Assembly: GCA_050258035.1 (NCBI GenBank)
Contig: JBLMYA010000090.1
Coordinates: forward strand, 1 to 25,224
Length of the DNA: 25,224 bases
Reading direction: 5' to 3'
Origin: DATBLE01 sp050258035
GTDB lineage: Bacteria > Actinomycetota > Thermoleophilia > Gaiellales > Gaiellaceae
Below are positions 17,288-24,720 of the stretch, piece by piece. A program made the translations under genes and the position numbers. The first letter of the stretch is position 1. Every line of letters starts with the position of its first letter. Under the pieces are notes generated by a model. The model was not told where the DNA came from. It ran no database searches and saw only the letters and a list, made by a program, of their open reading frames with translations.

Positions 17288-17772
17288 TGGCCGAGCCGTG
17301 GCCCGAATCGGTCGAGCGGGTGAGTGCGGCTTTTCGCGCGGCGGGCGCGGAGGCGCGGATCGAGGAGTTCGCCGGCGGCACGCCGACCGCCGAGGCGGCG
17401 GCGGCAGCGGTCGGCTGCGAGCTGCTGCGGATCGTGAAGTCGCTCGTCTTCGACTGCGACGGCGCGTGGGTGCTCGTGCTCGTCCCCGGCGACCGGCGCG
17501 CCGATGCCAAGAAGGTGGCGCGGGCGACCTCCGCGAGCCGGGCAAGGGTTGCAGGAGCGGCCCAGGTGGTCGCTGCGACCGGCTACGAGCCCGGTGCGGT
17601 GGCGCCCGTCGGGCTGGCGGGAGTGGAGCGGGTGCTCGTCGACCGCCGAATCCCGGTGGACGGGATCCTCTGGGTCGGCGCGGGCTCGTCGAGGCACATG
17701 GCGGGACTCCCTGCTCCGGAGCTCCTCCGCGTGACGCGGGGTGATCTGGTCGACGTCTCGGAGGACACGTAA
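17287..17772 (+). CDS. YbaK/ProX-type aminoacyl-tRNA deacylase
   Basis: Protein of 161 aa of the YbaK/INS superfamily, free-standing editing enzymes that hydrolyse mischarged tRNA. The pattern GTPTAEAAAAAVGC, the key Lys51 in RIVKSLVF, and the GYEPGAVAPVGLAG stretch are family hallmarks. Known members remove Cys, Ala or Ser from tRNA(Pro) or related tRNAs; the exact substrate is unclear here. It starts on the serA stop (TGATG), so it is co-translated with the serine genes. That context makes a link to Ser/Cys mischarging attractive but unproven. Confidence 0.88.
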   Translation: MAEPWPESVERVSAAFRAAGAEARIEEFAGGTPTAEAAAAAVGCELLRIVKSLVFDCDGAWVLVLVPGDRRADAKKVARATSASRARVAGAAQVVAATGYEPGAVAPVGLAGVERVLVDRRIPVDGILWVGAGSSRHMAGLPAPELLRVTRGDLVDVSEDT

Positions 17773-17791
17773 CATTGCCGAAAGGACGCCG

Positions 17792-18715
17792 ATGCAGGAA
17801 TCCGAGAAGATCTGGATGAACGGGGAGCTCGTGGACTGGGCCGATGCCCGGGTCCACGTCGGCGCACACGGCCTCCACTATGGGACCGGTGTCTTCGAGG
17901 GCATCCGCTGCTACGCGACCGACCGAGGCCCCGCCGTCTTCCGGCTGGGCGACCACCTGAAGCGGCTGGAGGGCTCGGCCGGGCTGATCTACATGGAGCT
18001 TCCGTACACGTTGGAGGAGCTGCGCTCCGCCTGCTTCGAGACCCTCGCGGTCAACGGCCTCGAGGCGTCGTACCTCCGTCCGATCGCGTTCTACGGCTAC
18101 GGCGAGCTCGGCGTCCACTCGGGTGACAACCCGGTCGACGTCGCGATCATCTGCTTCCCCTGGGGCGCCTACCTGGGCGAGGGCAGCCAGAGCCGCGGGA
18201 TCAGCGCGATGATCTCCACCTGGCGCCGGGTGGGGCCGAACACGATCCCACACGCGGCGAAGGCGACCGGCGTCTACCTGAACTCGATGCTGGCCACGCA
18301 CGAGGCCCGCCGCGCCGGCTACGACGAGGCGATCCTGCTCACCGACGACGGCTGCATCGCCGACGGCCCCGGGGAGACGATCTTCGCCGTCAAGGACGGC
18401 ACGCTCTTCACGCCCGACCTCAGCGCCTCGATCCTGCCGGGGATCACGCGCGACTCGATCATCCAGATCGCCCAGGACCTCGGGTACGCCGTCGTCCAGA
18501 AGCCGCTGATCCGCACCGACCTCTACATGGCCGACGAGGTCTTCATGACGGGCACCGCGGTCGAGGTGACGCCGGTGCGGGCGATCGACGACCACGAGAT
18601 CGGCGTCGGGGCGATCACGCTCGAGCTCCAGTCAGCCTACAAGGACACGGTCGAGGGCCGCAGCGAGCGCTGGGCCCAGTGGCTCGACTACGCGCCGACG
18701 CGCGCCGCGTCCTAG
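17792..18715 (+). CDS. ilvE: Branched-chain amino acid aminotransferase
   Basis: Class IV aminotransferase of 307 aa, catalysing the last step of Val, Leu and Ile synthesis. Conserved segments are IWMNGELVDWADARVHV, HYGTGVFEGIR, PLP-binding Lys157 (HAAKATGVYLNS), EAILLTDDGCIADGPGETIF and LPGITRDSI. The start is ATG at 17792 with AAAGGA at 17781-17786. A longer in-frame start at 17741 was rejected because it would run into the upstream gene and lacks family residues. It is 19 nt after the deacylase and likely in the same operon. The stop shares CTAG with the convergent DegT gene. Confidence 0.96.
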   Translation: MQESEKIWMNGELVDWADARVHVGAHGLHYGTGVFEGIRCYATDRGPAVFRLGDHLKRLEGSAGLIYMELPYTLEELRSACFETLAVNGLEASYLRPIAFYGYGELGVHSGDNPVDVAIICFPWGAYLGEGSQSRGISAMISTWRRVGPNTIPHAAKATGVYLNSMLATHEARRAGYDEAILLTDDGCIADGPGETIFAVKDGTLFTPDLSASILPGITRDSIIQIAQDLGYAVVQKPLIRTDLYMADEVFMTGTAVEVTPVRAIDDHEIGVGAITLELQSAYKDTVEGRSERWAQWLDYAPTRAAS

Positions 18716-19791
18716 AGCTGTTCGCGGACGATCCCGACGATCCGCAGCTGGTCCTCCTCGGTCAGCGCGGAGCCCGACGGGAGACACAGCCCCCGCGCGA
18801 AGAGGCCGGCCGAGACGCTGCCGCCGTAGACGGGTGCGTCGCGGTAGAACGGTTGGAGGTGCATCGGCTTCCAGAGGGGTCGTGACTCGACGTCCTCGGC
18901 CTCGAGCGCCCGGCGGATCCGCTCGGGGTCGTCGGCGAGGATGCACGTCAGCCAGCAGTTGCTCGTCCCGTAGGGCGCCTCGGGCATGAACTCGACCTCG
19001 GGCAGCAGCTCGCGGTAGCGCCGGTTGATCCGGCGGCGGGCGGCGACGCGCTCCGGAAGCGCCTCGAGCTGGGCACGGCCGACTGCCGCCAGGAGGTTGG
19101 AGAGCCGGTAGTTGAAGCCCAGCTCGGTGTGCTCGTAGTGGGGTGCCGGCTCGCGGGCCTGGGTCGAGAGCTTGCGGGCATGCTCGATCCAGGCGCCGTC
19201 GTCGGAGAGCAGAGCACCGCCGCCGCTGGTCGTGATCACCTTGTTCCCGTTGAACGAGAACACCGCGAGGTCTCCCTGGCGCCCGGAGGGGCTGCCGTCG
19301 TAGGTCGCTCCGAGCGACTCGGCCGCGTCCTGGACGAGCGGGACGCCGTGCCGGTCGCAGGCAGCGCGGATCGCGGCGTAGTCACAGCACTGGCCGTAGA
19401 GGTCGACCGCGACCACGGCCGCGATCTCCCGCCCGGCGAGCGCGCGGTCGAGCAGCTCAGGATCGAGCGTCCACGTCCCGGGGCTCGCGTCCACGAAGAC
19501 CGGATGGGCGCCGACGTACCGGATCGGGTTGGCGGAGGCCGAGAAGGTCAGCGACGAGCAGGCGACCTCGTCGCCCGGGCCGATTCCGAGGACCACGAGC
19601 GCGAGGTGGAGCGCGGCCGTCCCGCTCGAGAGCGCGAGGGCGTGCTCCACTCCGGCCAGTCCCGCGAGCTCGGCCTCGAAGGCGTCGACGTGGGGCCCGA
19701 GCGGGGCGACCCAGTTCGAGTCGACCGCGTCCCGGAGGTAGTCGAGCTCGCGGCCGGACAGGTGTGGGGGGGAGAGGTAGATCCGCGGCAC
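18712..19791 (-). CDS. DegT/DnrJ/EryC1/StrS-family aminotransferase
   Basis: PLP aminotransferase of 359 aa of the sugar-aminotransferase type, which adds an amino group to 4-keto or 3-keto nucleotide sugars for glycans, pilin or antibiotic sugars. Seen are NWVAPLGPHVDAFEAELAGL, LSSGTAALHLAL, Asp155 in VQDAAESLGA, and Lys184 in FSFNGNKVITTSGGG. No other nucleotide-sugar gene is adjacent, so the pathway is unclear. The start is GTG at 19791; there is no Shine-Dalgarno, but TAGGCT on the minus strand (19806-19801) lies 9 nt upstream. It is divergent from the RemA-like gene. Confidence 0.93.
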   Translation of the reverse strand: MPRIYLSPPHLSGRELDYLRDAVDSNWVAPLGPHVDAFEAELAGLAGVEHALALSSGTAALHLALVVLGIGPGDEVACSSLTFSASANPIRYVGAHPVFVDASPGTWTLDPELLDRALAGREIAAVVAVDLYGQCCDYAAIRAACDRHGVPLVQDAAESLGATYDGSPSGRQGDLAVFSFNGNKVITTSGGGALLSDDGAWIEHARKLSTQAREPAPHYEHTELGFNYRLSNLLAAVGRAQLEALPERVAARRRINRRYRELLPEVEFMPEAPYGTSNCWLTCILADDPERIRRALEAEDVESRPLWKPMHLQPFYRDAPVYGGSVSAGLFARGLCLPSGSALTEEDQLRIVGIVREQL

Positions 19792-19800
19792 GGCGCCGCG

Positions 19801-19841
19801 AGCCTACCCACCTGGGCTCCGACACCTCGTGACTGCATAAT
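19801..19841. promoter_or_regulatory. Divergent -10 elements for the DegT and RemA-like genes
   Basis: The minus strand reads TAGGCT (19806-19801), 9 nt from the DegT GTG. The plus strand reads CATAAT (19836-19841), exactly 6 nt from the GTG at 19848, so the first transcribed base could be the start codon itself. No Shine-Dalgarno precedes either gene. The -35 boxes are weak. Confidence 0.42.
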
Positions 19842-19847
19842 CACCTC

Positions 19848-20204
19848 GTGGCAGACGGCTCCAGGATGATCTTCCTCGGCTTCGGGAAGTTCGCCCGCGC
19901 CGACAAGATCTACGCGCTCGACCCGATCGAGAGCTCGGAGCGGGGGAGCGGCCGGCGGACGCGCGTGTGGGTGGAGGGCATACCCGAGCCGATCGTCGCC
20001 TCCCGGACGGAGCGGACGATCCTGCACGACATGGGCAGCGACGCCGGCGGCGGATCGGCGATCGTCGACGAGGCGCTCGGGCTCGCCGAGCGGCTCGCGG
20101 AGGCCGCCGACCAGGGCAAGGTCGACCTGAACGATCTCGGCAGGCGTGCGCGGCGACTGCTCGAGAAGACGTCGAAACCATCCGGCGACGAGAAGCTCTT
20201 CTAG
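19848..20204 (+). CDS. RemA-like (DUF370) small protein
   Basis: Protein of 118 aa. Residues 7-60 resemble the RemA/DUF370 family. GFGKFARADKIYAL parallels the GFGN..(A)NR(I) segment of Bacillus RemA, and GRRTRVWV matches the family GRRTRAVVV block, followed by a strand and ERTILHDM at the place of RemA's last helix. Bacillus RemA forms rings and binds DNA to activate matrix genes. The C-terminal third (about 68-118) is a separate, charged helical tail (EALGLAERLAEAADQG, then RRARRLLEKTSK) absent in RemA. The start is GTG at 19848 with no Shine-Dalgarno. The call rests on motif recall and should be treated as moderate. Confidence 0.6.
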   Translation: MADGSRMIFLGFGKFARADKIYALDPIESSERGSGRRTRVWVEGIPEPIVASRTERTILHDMGSDAGGGSAIVDEALGLAERLAEAADQGKVDLNDLGRRARRLLEKTSKPSGDEKLF

Positions 20205-20420
20205 CCTCATCCCCTTCTGACCGAGTTCGACGAACTGCCGCCGCCTCTCGAGAAGGCCTTGCCGACCACAGGCCGGCCGGGCCGCTTCGCCCGCCTGCGC
20301 TCGCCCGCAATCGACACCGGTGCGATCGTCGCCGCCGTCCCGAGTCTGTTCCATTACGACTCGAAGGCCCGTGTCTTCGAGGGTCGCGTTCCGGGGACGG
20401 TCCCCGAAGCCGATGGCTGA
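20205..20420 (+). other. Open stretch between the RemA-like gene and mpg, possible small ORF
   Basis: This 208-nt gap before mpg is open in the same frame as the RemA-like gene, past its single TAG stop, until a TGA at 20418-20420 that overlaps the mpg start. From a CTG at 20217 it would encode 67 aa (LTEFDELPPPLEKALP..., ending VPGTVPEADG). Third positions are about 82 percent G/C, as in real genes. There is no ATG, GTG or Shine-Dalgarno at a suitable place. It may be a non-AUG small protein, a stop-codon read-through extension, or non-coding. Confidence 0.3.
20392..20406. promoter_or_regulatory. Perfect inverted repeat just upstream of mpg
   Basis: CGGGGAC and GTCCCCG (7 bp each) are separated by a single G. 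The centre is at 20399 and the repeat ends 6 nt before the mpg ATG at 20413. It could be an operator or an RNA hairpin near the initiation region. No T-run follows, so it is not a terminator. Confidence 0.5.
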
Positions 20421-20985
20421 CGTCCTCTCCGCTGCCTTCTTCGCCCGGAGCGTTCACGAGGTCGCACCCGACCTCGTCGGCGTGACCCTGCTCGTCGACG
20501 GCGTCGGCGGCCCGATCGTCGAGGTGGAGGCCTACGACGCGACCGACCCGGCGAGCCACGGGTTCCGCGGCCGCACCGCACGGAACGGGAGCATGTTCGG
20601 CCCGCCCGGACATGCCTACGTCTACCGGTCGTATGGGATCCACTGGTGCCTCAATCTCGTCTGCGAGCAGGAGGGCACGGCGGCTGCGGTGCTGATCCGG
20701 GCGCTGGAGCCGGCGCACGGGATCGAGCGGATGCAGAAGCGGCGCCGCACCCAGGACGCGCGCGTTCTCGCCGCCGGTCCCGGCAGGCTCACCGAGGCGC
20801 TCGGGGTGACAGGCGACCACGACGGTCTGCCACTCGACCGGCCGCCGTTCGAGCTTCGTCCGCGCGGAGAGGAGCCGCTGATCCTGGCCGCGCCGCGGGT
20901 CGGCATCACGCTCGCCGCCGACTACCCCTGGCGCTACGTCCTGGCGGGGTCGCGGTTCCTCAGCCGGGCCGTGCCCAGAGGGTGA
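20413..20985 (+). CDS. mpg: 3-methyladenine DNA glycosylase (AAG/Mpg family)
   Basis: Base-excision repair enzyme of 190 aa that removes alkylated purines and hypoxanthine. The family segments VEVEAYDATDPASHG and NGSMFGPPGHAYVYRSYGIH are present. Glu39 corresponds to the catalytic Glu of human AAG, and Tyr41 and His49 to its base-stacking residues. The final AAPRVGITLAADYPWRY is also typical. The start is ATG at 20413; no Shine-Dalgarno is seen and an inverted repeat sits just upstream. The 3' end overlaps the convergent PBP gene by 26 nt. Confidence 0.95.
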   Translation: MADVLSAAFFARSVHEVAPDLVGVTLLVDGVGGPIVEVEAYDATDPASHGFRGRTARNGSMFGPPGHAYVYRSYGIHWCLNLVCEQEGTAAAVLIRALEPAHGIERMQKRRRTQDARVLAAGPGRLTEALGVTGDHDGLPLDRPPFELRPRGEEPLILAAPRVGITLAADYPWRYVLAGSRFLSRAVPRG

Positions 20986-23371
20986 CCGGGAGTCCTGCTC
21001 CTGCAGCGAGCCCGGCCTTCGGCTGCTGCCGGACGACACGCCCTTCGAGGCCGCGCAGGACCGGCTCGAGCTTGAGCCGCTCGAGCTTCGCCCGCGCCCG
21101 AGCGACGGGGAGTCCGACCACGCTCGGGATCACGCCGTGGAGCGGTTTCGCGAAGACGATGGTCACCTTGTCGAACGAGGAGAGTCGACCCTCGAGCGGG
21201 AACTGCTTGACCACGACGCCGAGCGCCTGGCCGGCCGCGGCCGGCTTGTACACGACGACCGGCGTCAACGGTTGGGCCGCGAGCCGCGCCCGTGCTGCGT
21301 CGTAGGTGTCGCCGACGACGTTGGGCACCTCGACCTCGTTGGGCTTGCAGTTCGCCGTCTTCGCCGGCGAGCGCCCGTCGAAGTACGCGATCTGGATCGT
21401 GTTCCGGCAGAGCCCGTTGTCGAGCTGGAAGGTGCCGTCGCGCAGGACGAGCCGGCGGGTCGAGGCACCGGGAATGCTGGCGACGGGGAAGCTCTGGGGC
21501 TCGTCCTTCAGGTGGGGAAGCGCCTTCTCCATGAACGCCTTCCAGATCAGCGCGGGCAGCGTCCCCCCGGCGACCGCCTCGCCGTGGAACTGCGACAGCA
21601 TCGGCACGAGCTTGTTCGGGTAGCCGACCCAGACGGCGACCACGAGCTGCGGCGTGTAGCCGACGAACCAGGCGTCGCCGTAGTTCTCGGTCGTCCCGGT
21701 CTTGCCGGCGACCGGGCGGCCGTCCGGGAGCTGCGCCCGCTTCCCCGTGCCCGACTGCACGACCTGCTGGAGGATTCCGTTGACGATCTCCGCGTTCTGC
21801 CCGCTGATCACCTGACGCGCCTCCGGTGCGTTCTTCTTGCCGTTCACCGACAGGATCACCCGCGGACGGTTGCCGACGATCGCCCCGTCGATGCGCCTGC
21901 CCCCGTCGGCGAAGGCGGCATACGCGCGGGCCATCTCGAGTGGGTTCACAGCCTCGCCGCCGAGCGCGATCGAGAAGTAGCCCTGCAGCGGGCTGGTGAT
22001 CCCCAGGTCGTGCGCGGTCTTCACGACGGCCTTGGGGCCGACGATCCGAGTCAGCTGGGCGTAGACCGTGTTGTCGGACTCGACCGTCGCCGTGGTCAGG
22101 TCGATCGGCCCGAGGTTGGCTCCCTCGTAGTTGTGGACGTAGTACGTGCGGTCGCCGAGCGGGATCGACACCGGCTTCGAGTCGAACACCGTCGACGGGG
22201 AGATCCCCTGCTGCAGCGCCGCCGCCAGTGCGAACGGCTTGAACGCCGACCCCGGCTGGCGCTCACCCTGCACGGCGAGGTTGAACTGGCTCTTCCGGTA
22301 GTTGTCCCCGCCGACCATCGCCAGGACGCGGCCGTCTCGTGGGTCGATCGCGACCAGGGCGGCCGCAGGCCCGTCCGGCGACGTCAACACCTTCGCGATC
22401 GCCTGCCGCGCCTGCTCCTGGAGCGCGAGGTCGATCGTCGTCACGACCTCGAGCCCGCCGCCGAAGACCTTGCCCGACCCGTACCGGTCGACGAGCTGCT
22501 GCTTCACGTAGTCGACGAAGTACTGCGCAGGCCCGCGTGTCCCCGGCAGGTGGACGTCCTCCGCCCTGGGGAGCGGCGCCCGGTTGGCGAGCCGGAACTC
22601 GTTGTAGGTGATGTCGTGCTGGTCGAGCATCGCCTGGAGCACCTCGCGCCGCCGGCGGTGCGTCGTCTTCGGGTTCGTGACCGGGTTGTAGAGGCTCGGG
22701 TCGGACGGGATCCCGGCGAGGAGCGCCGCCTCGGGAAGCGTCAGCGCCGAGGCGCCGTGGCCGAAATACACGCGCGCGGCCTGCTCGATCCCGTAGGCGC
22801 CGTTCCCGAAGTAGATCGTGTTCAGGTACGCCGTGAGGATCCGATCCTTCGGCCAGACCTGCTCCAGCTGCCACGCGAGCGCAGCCTCCTTCAGCTTGCG
22901 GCTGATCGTGCGGCTGCTCCGGACGTAGGTGTTCTTGACGAACTGCTGCGTGATCGTCGAGCCGCCCTGGACGACCTTCTTGTTGCGGATGTCCTGCCAG
23001 ATGGCGCGCATGATCCCGTGGATGTCGACGCCGCGGTGCTCGAAGAACCGGTGGTCCTCGATTGCGACGATTGCCTGCTTCATGACCGGCGCGATGTCGG
23101 CGGAGTCGACGAGAACGCGCGACTCCGAGCCTCGCAGCACGGCCAGCACGCGCTTCCGGCGCGCGTCGTAGATGTAGCCGTTCTGCTCGAGCCGATGGCT
23201 GCTGCGCGCGGGATCGAGCTGGGGCAGCTCGCTGCGGATGCCGAGCACCAGCCCGTAGGCGAACGAGACGAAGCAGAAGAGACCCACCAGGACGAGGAGG
23301 GCGAAGAGGCGGAGCTTCCGGATACGGCGACGGCGCGTGCCGTTCGCCCGAGAGGACTTCCGACCGGCCAG
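20960..23371 (-). CDS. Class A penicillin-binding protein with PASTA domains
   Basis: Bifunctional peptidoglycan synthase of about 803 aa. In order: basic cytoplasmic tail, one membrane helix, glycosyltransferase domain (EDHRFFEHRG with Glu105, GGSTITQQFVKN, YLNTIYFGNGAYGIE), transpeptidase domain (Ser375 in GSAFKPF, SDN near 432, KTGTTENYG with Lys557) and two C-terminal PASTA repeats (VEVPNVVGDTYDAARARL; GVIPSVVGLPVARARAKL). The nearest conventional start, GTG at 23287, would cut the membrane helix. The open frame continues upstream with a basic tail and the missing hydrophobic residues to a CTG at 23371, followed by an in-frame TAG. I therefore extend to the CTG with caution. Convergent with mpg, divergent from the TyrRS-like gene. 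Confidence 0.92.
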   Translation of the reverse strand: MAGRKSSRANGTRRRRIRKLRLFALLVLVGLFCFVSFAYGLVLGIRSELPQLDPARSSHRLEQNGYIYDARRKRVLAVLRGSESRVLVDSADIAPVMKQAIVAIEDHRFFEHRGVDIHGIMRAIWQDIRNKKVVQGGSTITQQFVKNTYVRSSRTISRKLKEAALAWQLEQVWPKDRILTAYLNTIYFGNGAYGIEQAARVYFGHGASALTLPEAALLAGIPSDPSLYNPVTNPKTTHRRRREVLQAMLDQHDITYNEFRLANRAPLPRAEDVHLPGTRGPAQYFVDYVKQQLVDRYGSGKVFGGGLEVVTTIDLALQEQARQAIAKVLTSPDGPAAALVAIDPRDGRVLAMVGGDNYRKSQFNLAVQGERQPGSAFKPFALAAALQQGISPSTVFDSKPVSIPLGDRTYYVHNYEGANLGPIDLTTATVESDNTVYAQLTRIVGPKAVVKTAHDLGITSPLQGYFSIALGGEAVNPLEMARAYAAFADGGRRIDGAIVGNRPRVILSVNGKKNAPEARQVISGQNAEIVNGILQQVVQSGTGKRAQLPDGRPVAGKTGTTENYGDAWFVGYTPQLVVAVWVGYPNKLVPMLSQFHGEAVAGGTLPALIWKAFMEKALPHLKDEPQSFPVASIPGASTRRLVLRDGTFQLDNGLCRNTIQIAYFDGRSPAKTANCKPNEVEVPNVVGDTYDAARARLAAQPLTPVVVYKPAAAGQALGVVVKQFPLEGRLSSFDKVTIVFAKPLHGVIPSVVGLPVARARAKLERLKLEPVLRGLEGRVVRQQPKAGLAAGAGLPVTLWARPG

Positions 23372-23380
23372 AACCCGCGG

Positions 23381-23407
23381 ATTCTAGCCGCGGCTTGGAT
23401 CTAGACT
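23381..23407. promoter_or_regulatory. Divergent -10 elements for the PBP and TyrRS-like genes
   Basis: The minus strand reads TAGAAT (23386-23381), 9 nt before the CTG proposed as PBP start; its TAG is also the in-frame stop that bounds the PBP frame. The plus strand reads TAGACT (23402-23407), 8 nt before the ATG at 23416. No Shine-Dalgarno is seen for either gene. Confidence 0.42.
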
Positions 23408-23415
23408 CGACCGAG

Positions 23416-24561
23416 ATGGCAATTGCAGTGCTGACCAGGAACGCGACGAACGTCCTCCCGCAAGGGGAGCTCGAGCGCAAGCTTGCGCTGGGCCGGCCTC
23501 TGCGGGTCAAGCTCGGCATCGACGTGACCGCTCCCGACGTCACGCTCGGGAACGGCATCCCGTTGCAGCGGATGCGCGCTTTCCAGGACGAGGGGCATCT
23601 CGGCGTCCTGATCGTCGGCGACTACACGACGAGGATCGGAGACCCGTCGGGGCGCTCGGCCGAGCGTCCGATCATCCCGCCCGAGGTGATCGATGCAAAC
23701 GCGCAACGGTACTTCGACCACGCCTCGACCATCATCGATCCCGATCGCACCGAGCTGCGCTTCAACAGCGAATGGCTTTCGAAGCTGGATTTCGCGGAGA
23801 TCCTCAGGCTGACCCGCACAGCCACGATCGCTCGGCTGCTCGAGCGAGACGACTTCTCGAAGAGGTACGCCGCGAAGGAGCCGATCTCGGTCTCGGAGCT
23901 GCTCTACCCGCTGATGCAGGCCTACGACTCCGTGGCAGTCGAGGCCGATGTCGAACTTGGCGGGAACGACCAGCTTTTCAACCTTCTGACGGGACGTGAG
24001 GTGATGGACGCCTACGGACTGCCGCCGCAGGTCGCCTTGACGGTCGCCTACCTGGACAGCTGGGACAGGACGGGTATGAGTGCCTCGCGGGGGAACTACA
24101 TCGGCCTGAAAGAGGCGCCGGAAGAGCAGTTCGGGAAGGCGATGCGGATCCCCGACAGCCTGCTCGACCAGTGGTACCGCCTCGTGATGGAGCAGGACGG
24201 CGTACCCGGCGGCGATCCGCTCGATGCGAAGCTGGCGCTCGCGCGGTTCATCGTCGCCCGCGCGCATGGGGAGGAGGCGGCGCGCGAGGCGGAGGCGCAT
24301 TTCAACCGCGTGGTTCGGGAGGGAAAGGCTCCCGAGCAGGTTCCGTCGGCGCCGATGCCGGACGGCGATCCCGTCCATCTGCCCGCGGTGCTGGCCGGTG
24401 CATTCGAGATGTCCACGAGCGAGGCGCGGCGGCTGATCGCGGACGGGGCGGTCAAGGTCGACGGCGAGATCGTCCGGGAGCTCGACGTGCCCCGCCGCCG
24501 GCTCGAGAATGGGCTTGTTCAAGCCGGGAAGCGTCGCTTCGTCCGCTTGACAGCGACCTGA
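23416..24561 (+). CDS. Tyrosyl-tRNA synthetase-like protein with degenerate HIGH and KMSKS motifs
   Basis: Protein of 381 aa with the domain order of bacterial TyrRS: class I catalytic domain (about 1-240), helical anticodon domain, and a C-terminal S4 RNA-binding domain (about 325-381, FEMSTSEARRLIADGAVKVDG). Retained are GDYTTRIGDPSGRS, the tyrosine-pocket segment YPLMQAYDSVAVEADVELGG and NDQLFNLL. The HIGH site, normally HLGH, reads TLGN (43-46), and the KMSKS site reads GMSAS (220-224), so both signature lysines and the first histidine are missing. The reading frame is intact. It is either the genome's diverged TyrRS or a paralogue with a changed or lost aminoacylation function. I chose ATG at 23416 because it fits the family N-terminus. 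Confidence 0.85.
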   Translation: MAIAVLTRNATNVLPQGELERKLALGRPLRVKLGIDVTAPDVTLGNGIPLQRMRAFQDEGHLGVLIVGDYTTRIGDPSGRSAERPIIPPEVIDANAQRYFDHASTIIDPDRTELRFNSEWLSKLDFAEILRLTRTATIARLLERDDFSKRYAAKEPISVSELLYPLMQAYDSVAVEADVELGGNDQLFNLLTGREVMDAYGLPPQVALTVAYLDSWDRTGMSASRGNYIGLKEAPEEQFGKAMRIPDSLLDQWYRLVMEQDGVPGGDPLDAKLALARFIVARAHGEEAAREAEAHFNRVVREGKAPEQVPSAPMPDGDPVHLPAVLAGAFEMSTSEARRLIADGAVKVDGEIVRELDVPRRRLENGLVQAGKRRFVRLTAT

Positions 24562-24574
24562 CGGGTGCTATCAT
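24547..24574 (+). promoter_or_regulatory. Strong promoter for the rRNA leader, inside the TyrRS-like 3' end
   Basis: TTGACA (24547-24552, perfect consensus) and TATCAT (24569-24574) are 16 nt apart. This is the best promoter match in the window. The predicted start is near 24581, about 300 nt before the 16S. The -35 box and most of the spacer lie within the last codons of the TyrRS-like gene, so transcription of that gene runs into the promoter. Confidence 0.7.
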
Positions 24575-24670
24575 TCCGCGGCTGCCCGAAAGGGTGGTGT
24601 GGAACTGTCCCGACGACCAGGAGTTCCCAAACCGAGCAACCGAGACGGAAGTCGAAGTCGCAACGTTCGG

Positions 24671-24698
24671 GGCCTCCGGTGCGGTTGGAGGCCTTTTT
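24671..24698 (+). terminator. Terminator-like hairpin in the rRNA leader
   Basis: A perfect 7-bp stem (GGCCTCC 24671-24677 with GGAGGCC 24687-24693) has a 9-nt loop and is followed by five T residues (24694-24698). It fits an intrinsic terminator. It lies downstream of the 24547 promoter and upstream of boxA. It may terminate read-through from the TyrRS-like gene, end a short ~118-nt RNA, or attenuate the rRNA leader. Confidence 0.7.
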
Positions 24699-24720
24699 CA
24701 CGCCCTCTGGTCAGCAGCAC

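Noticed and set aside
15587..18595. 1002-aa minus-strand ORF opposite serA, the YbaK-type gene and ilvE
   Set aside because: Mirror of three well-identified genes; low-complexity Arg/Asp/Val composition and no recognisable motif.
23416..24561. TyrRS-like gene as a pseudogene
   Set aside because: The frame is intact, codon bias is normal and the S4 domain and tyrosine pocket are kept, so a functional diverged protein is more likely than decay.
24575..24700. T-box or other known riboswitch downstream of the TyrRS-like gene
   Set aside because: No T-box bulge or specifier-like arrangement is seen and the position is after the gene, not before it. I could not match the sequence to any riboswitch class I know.
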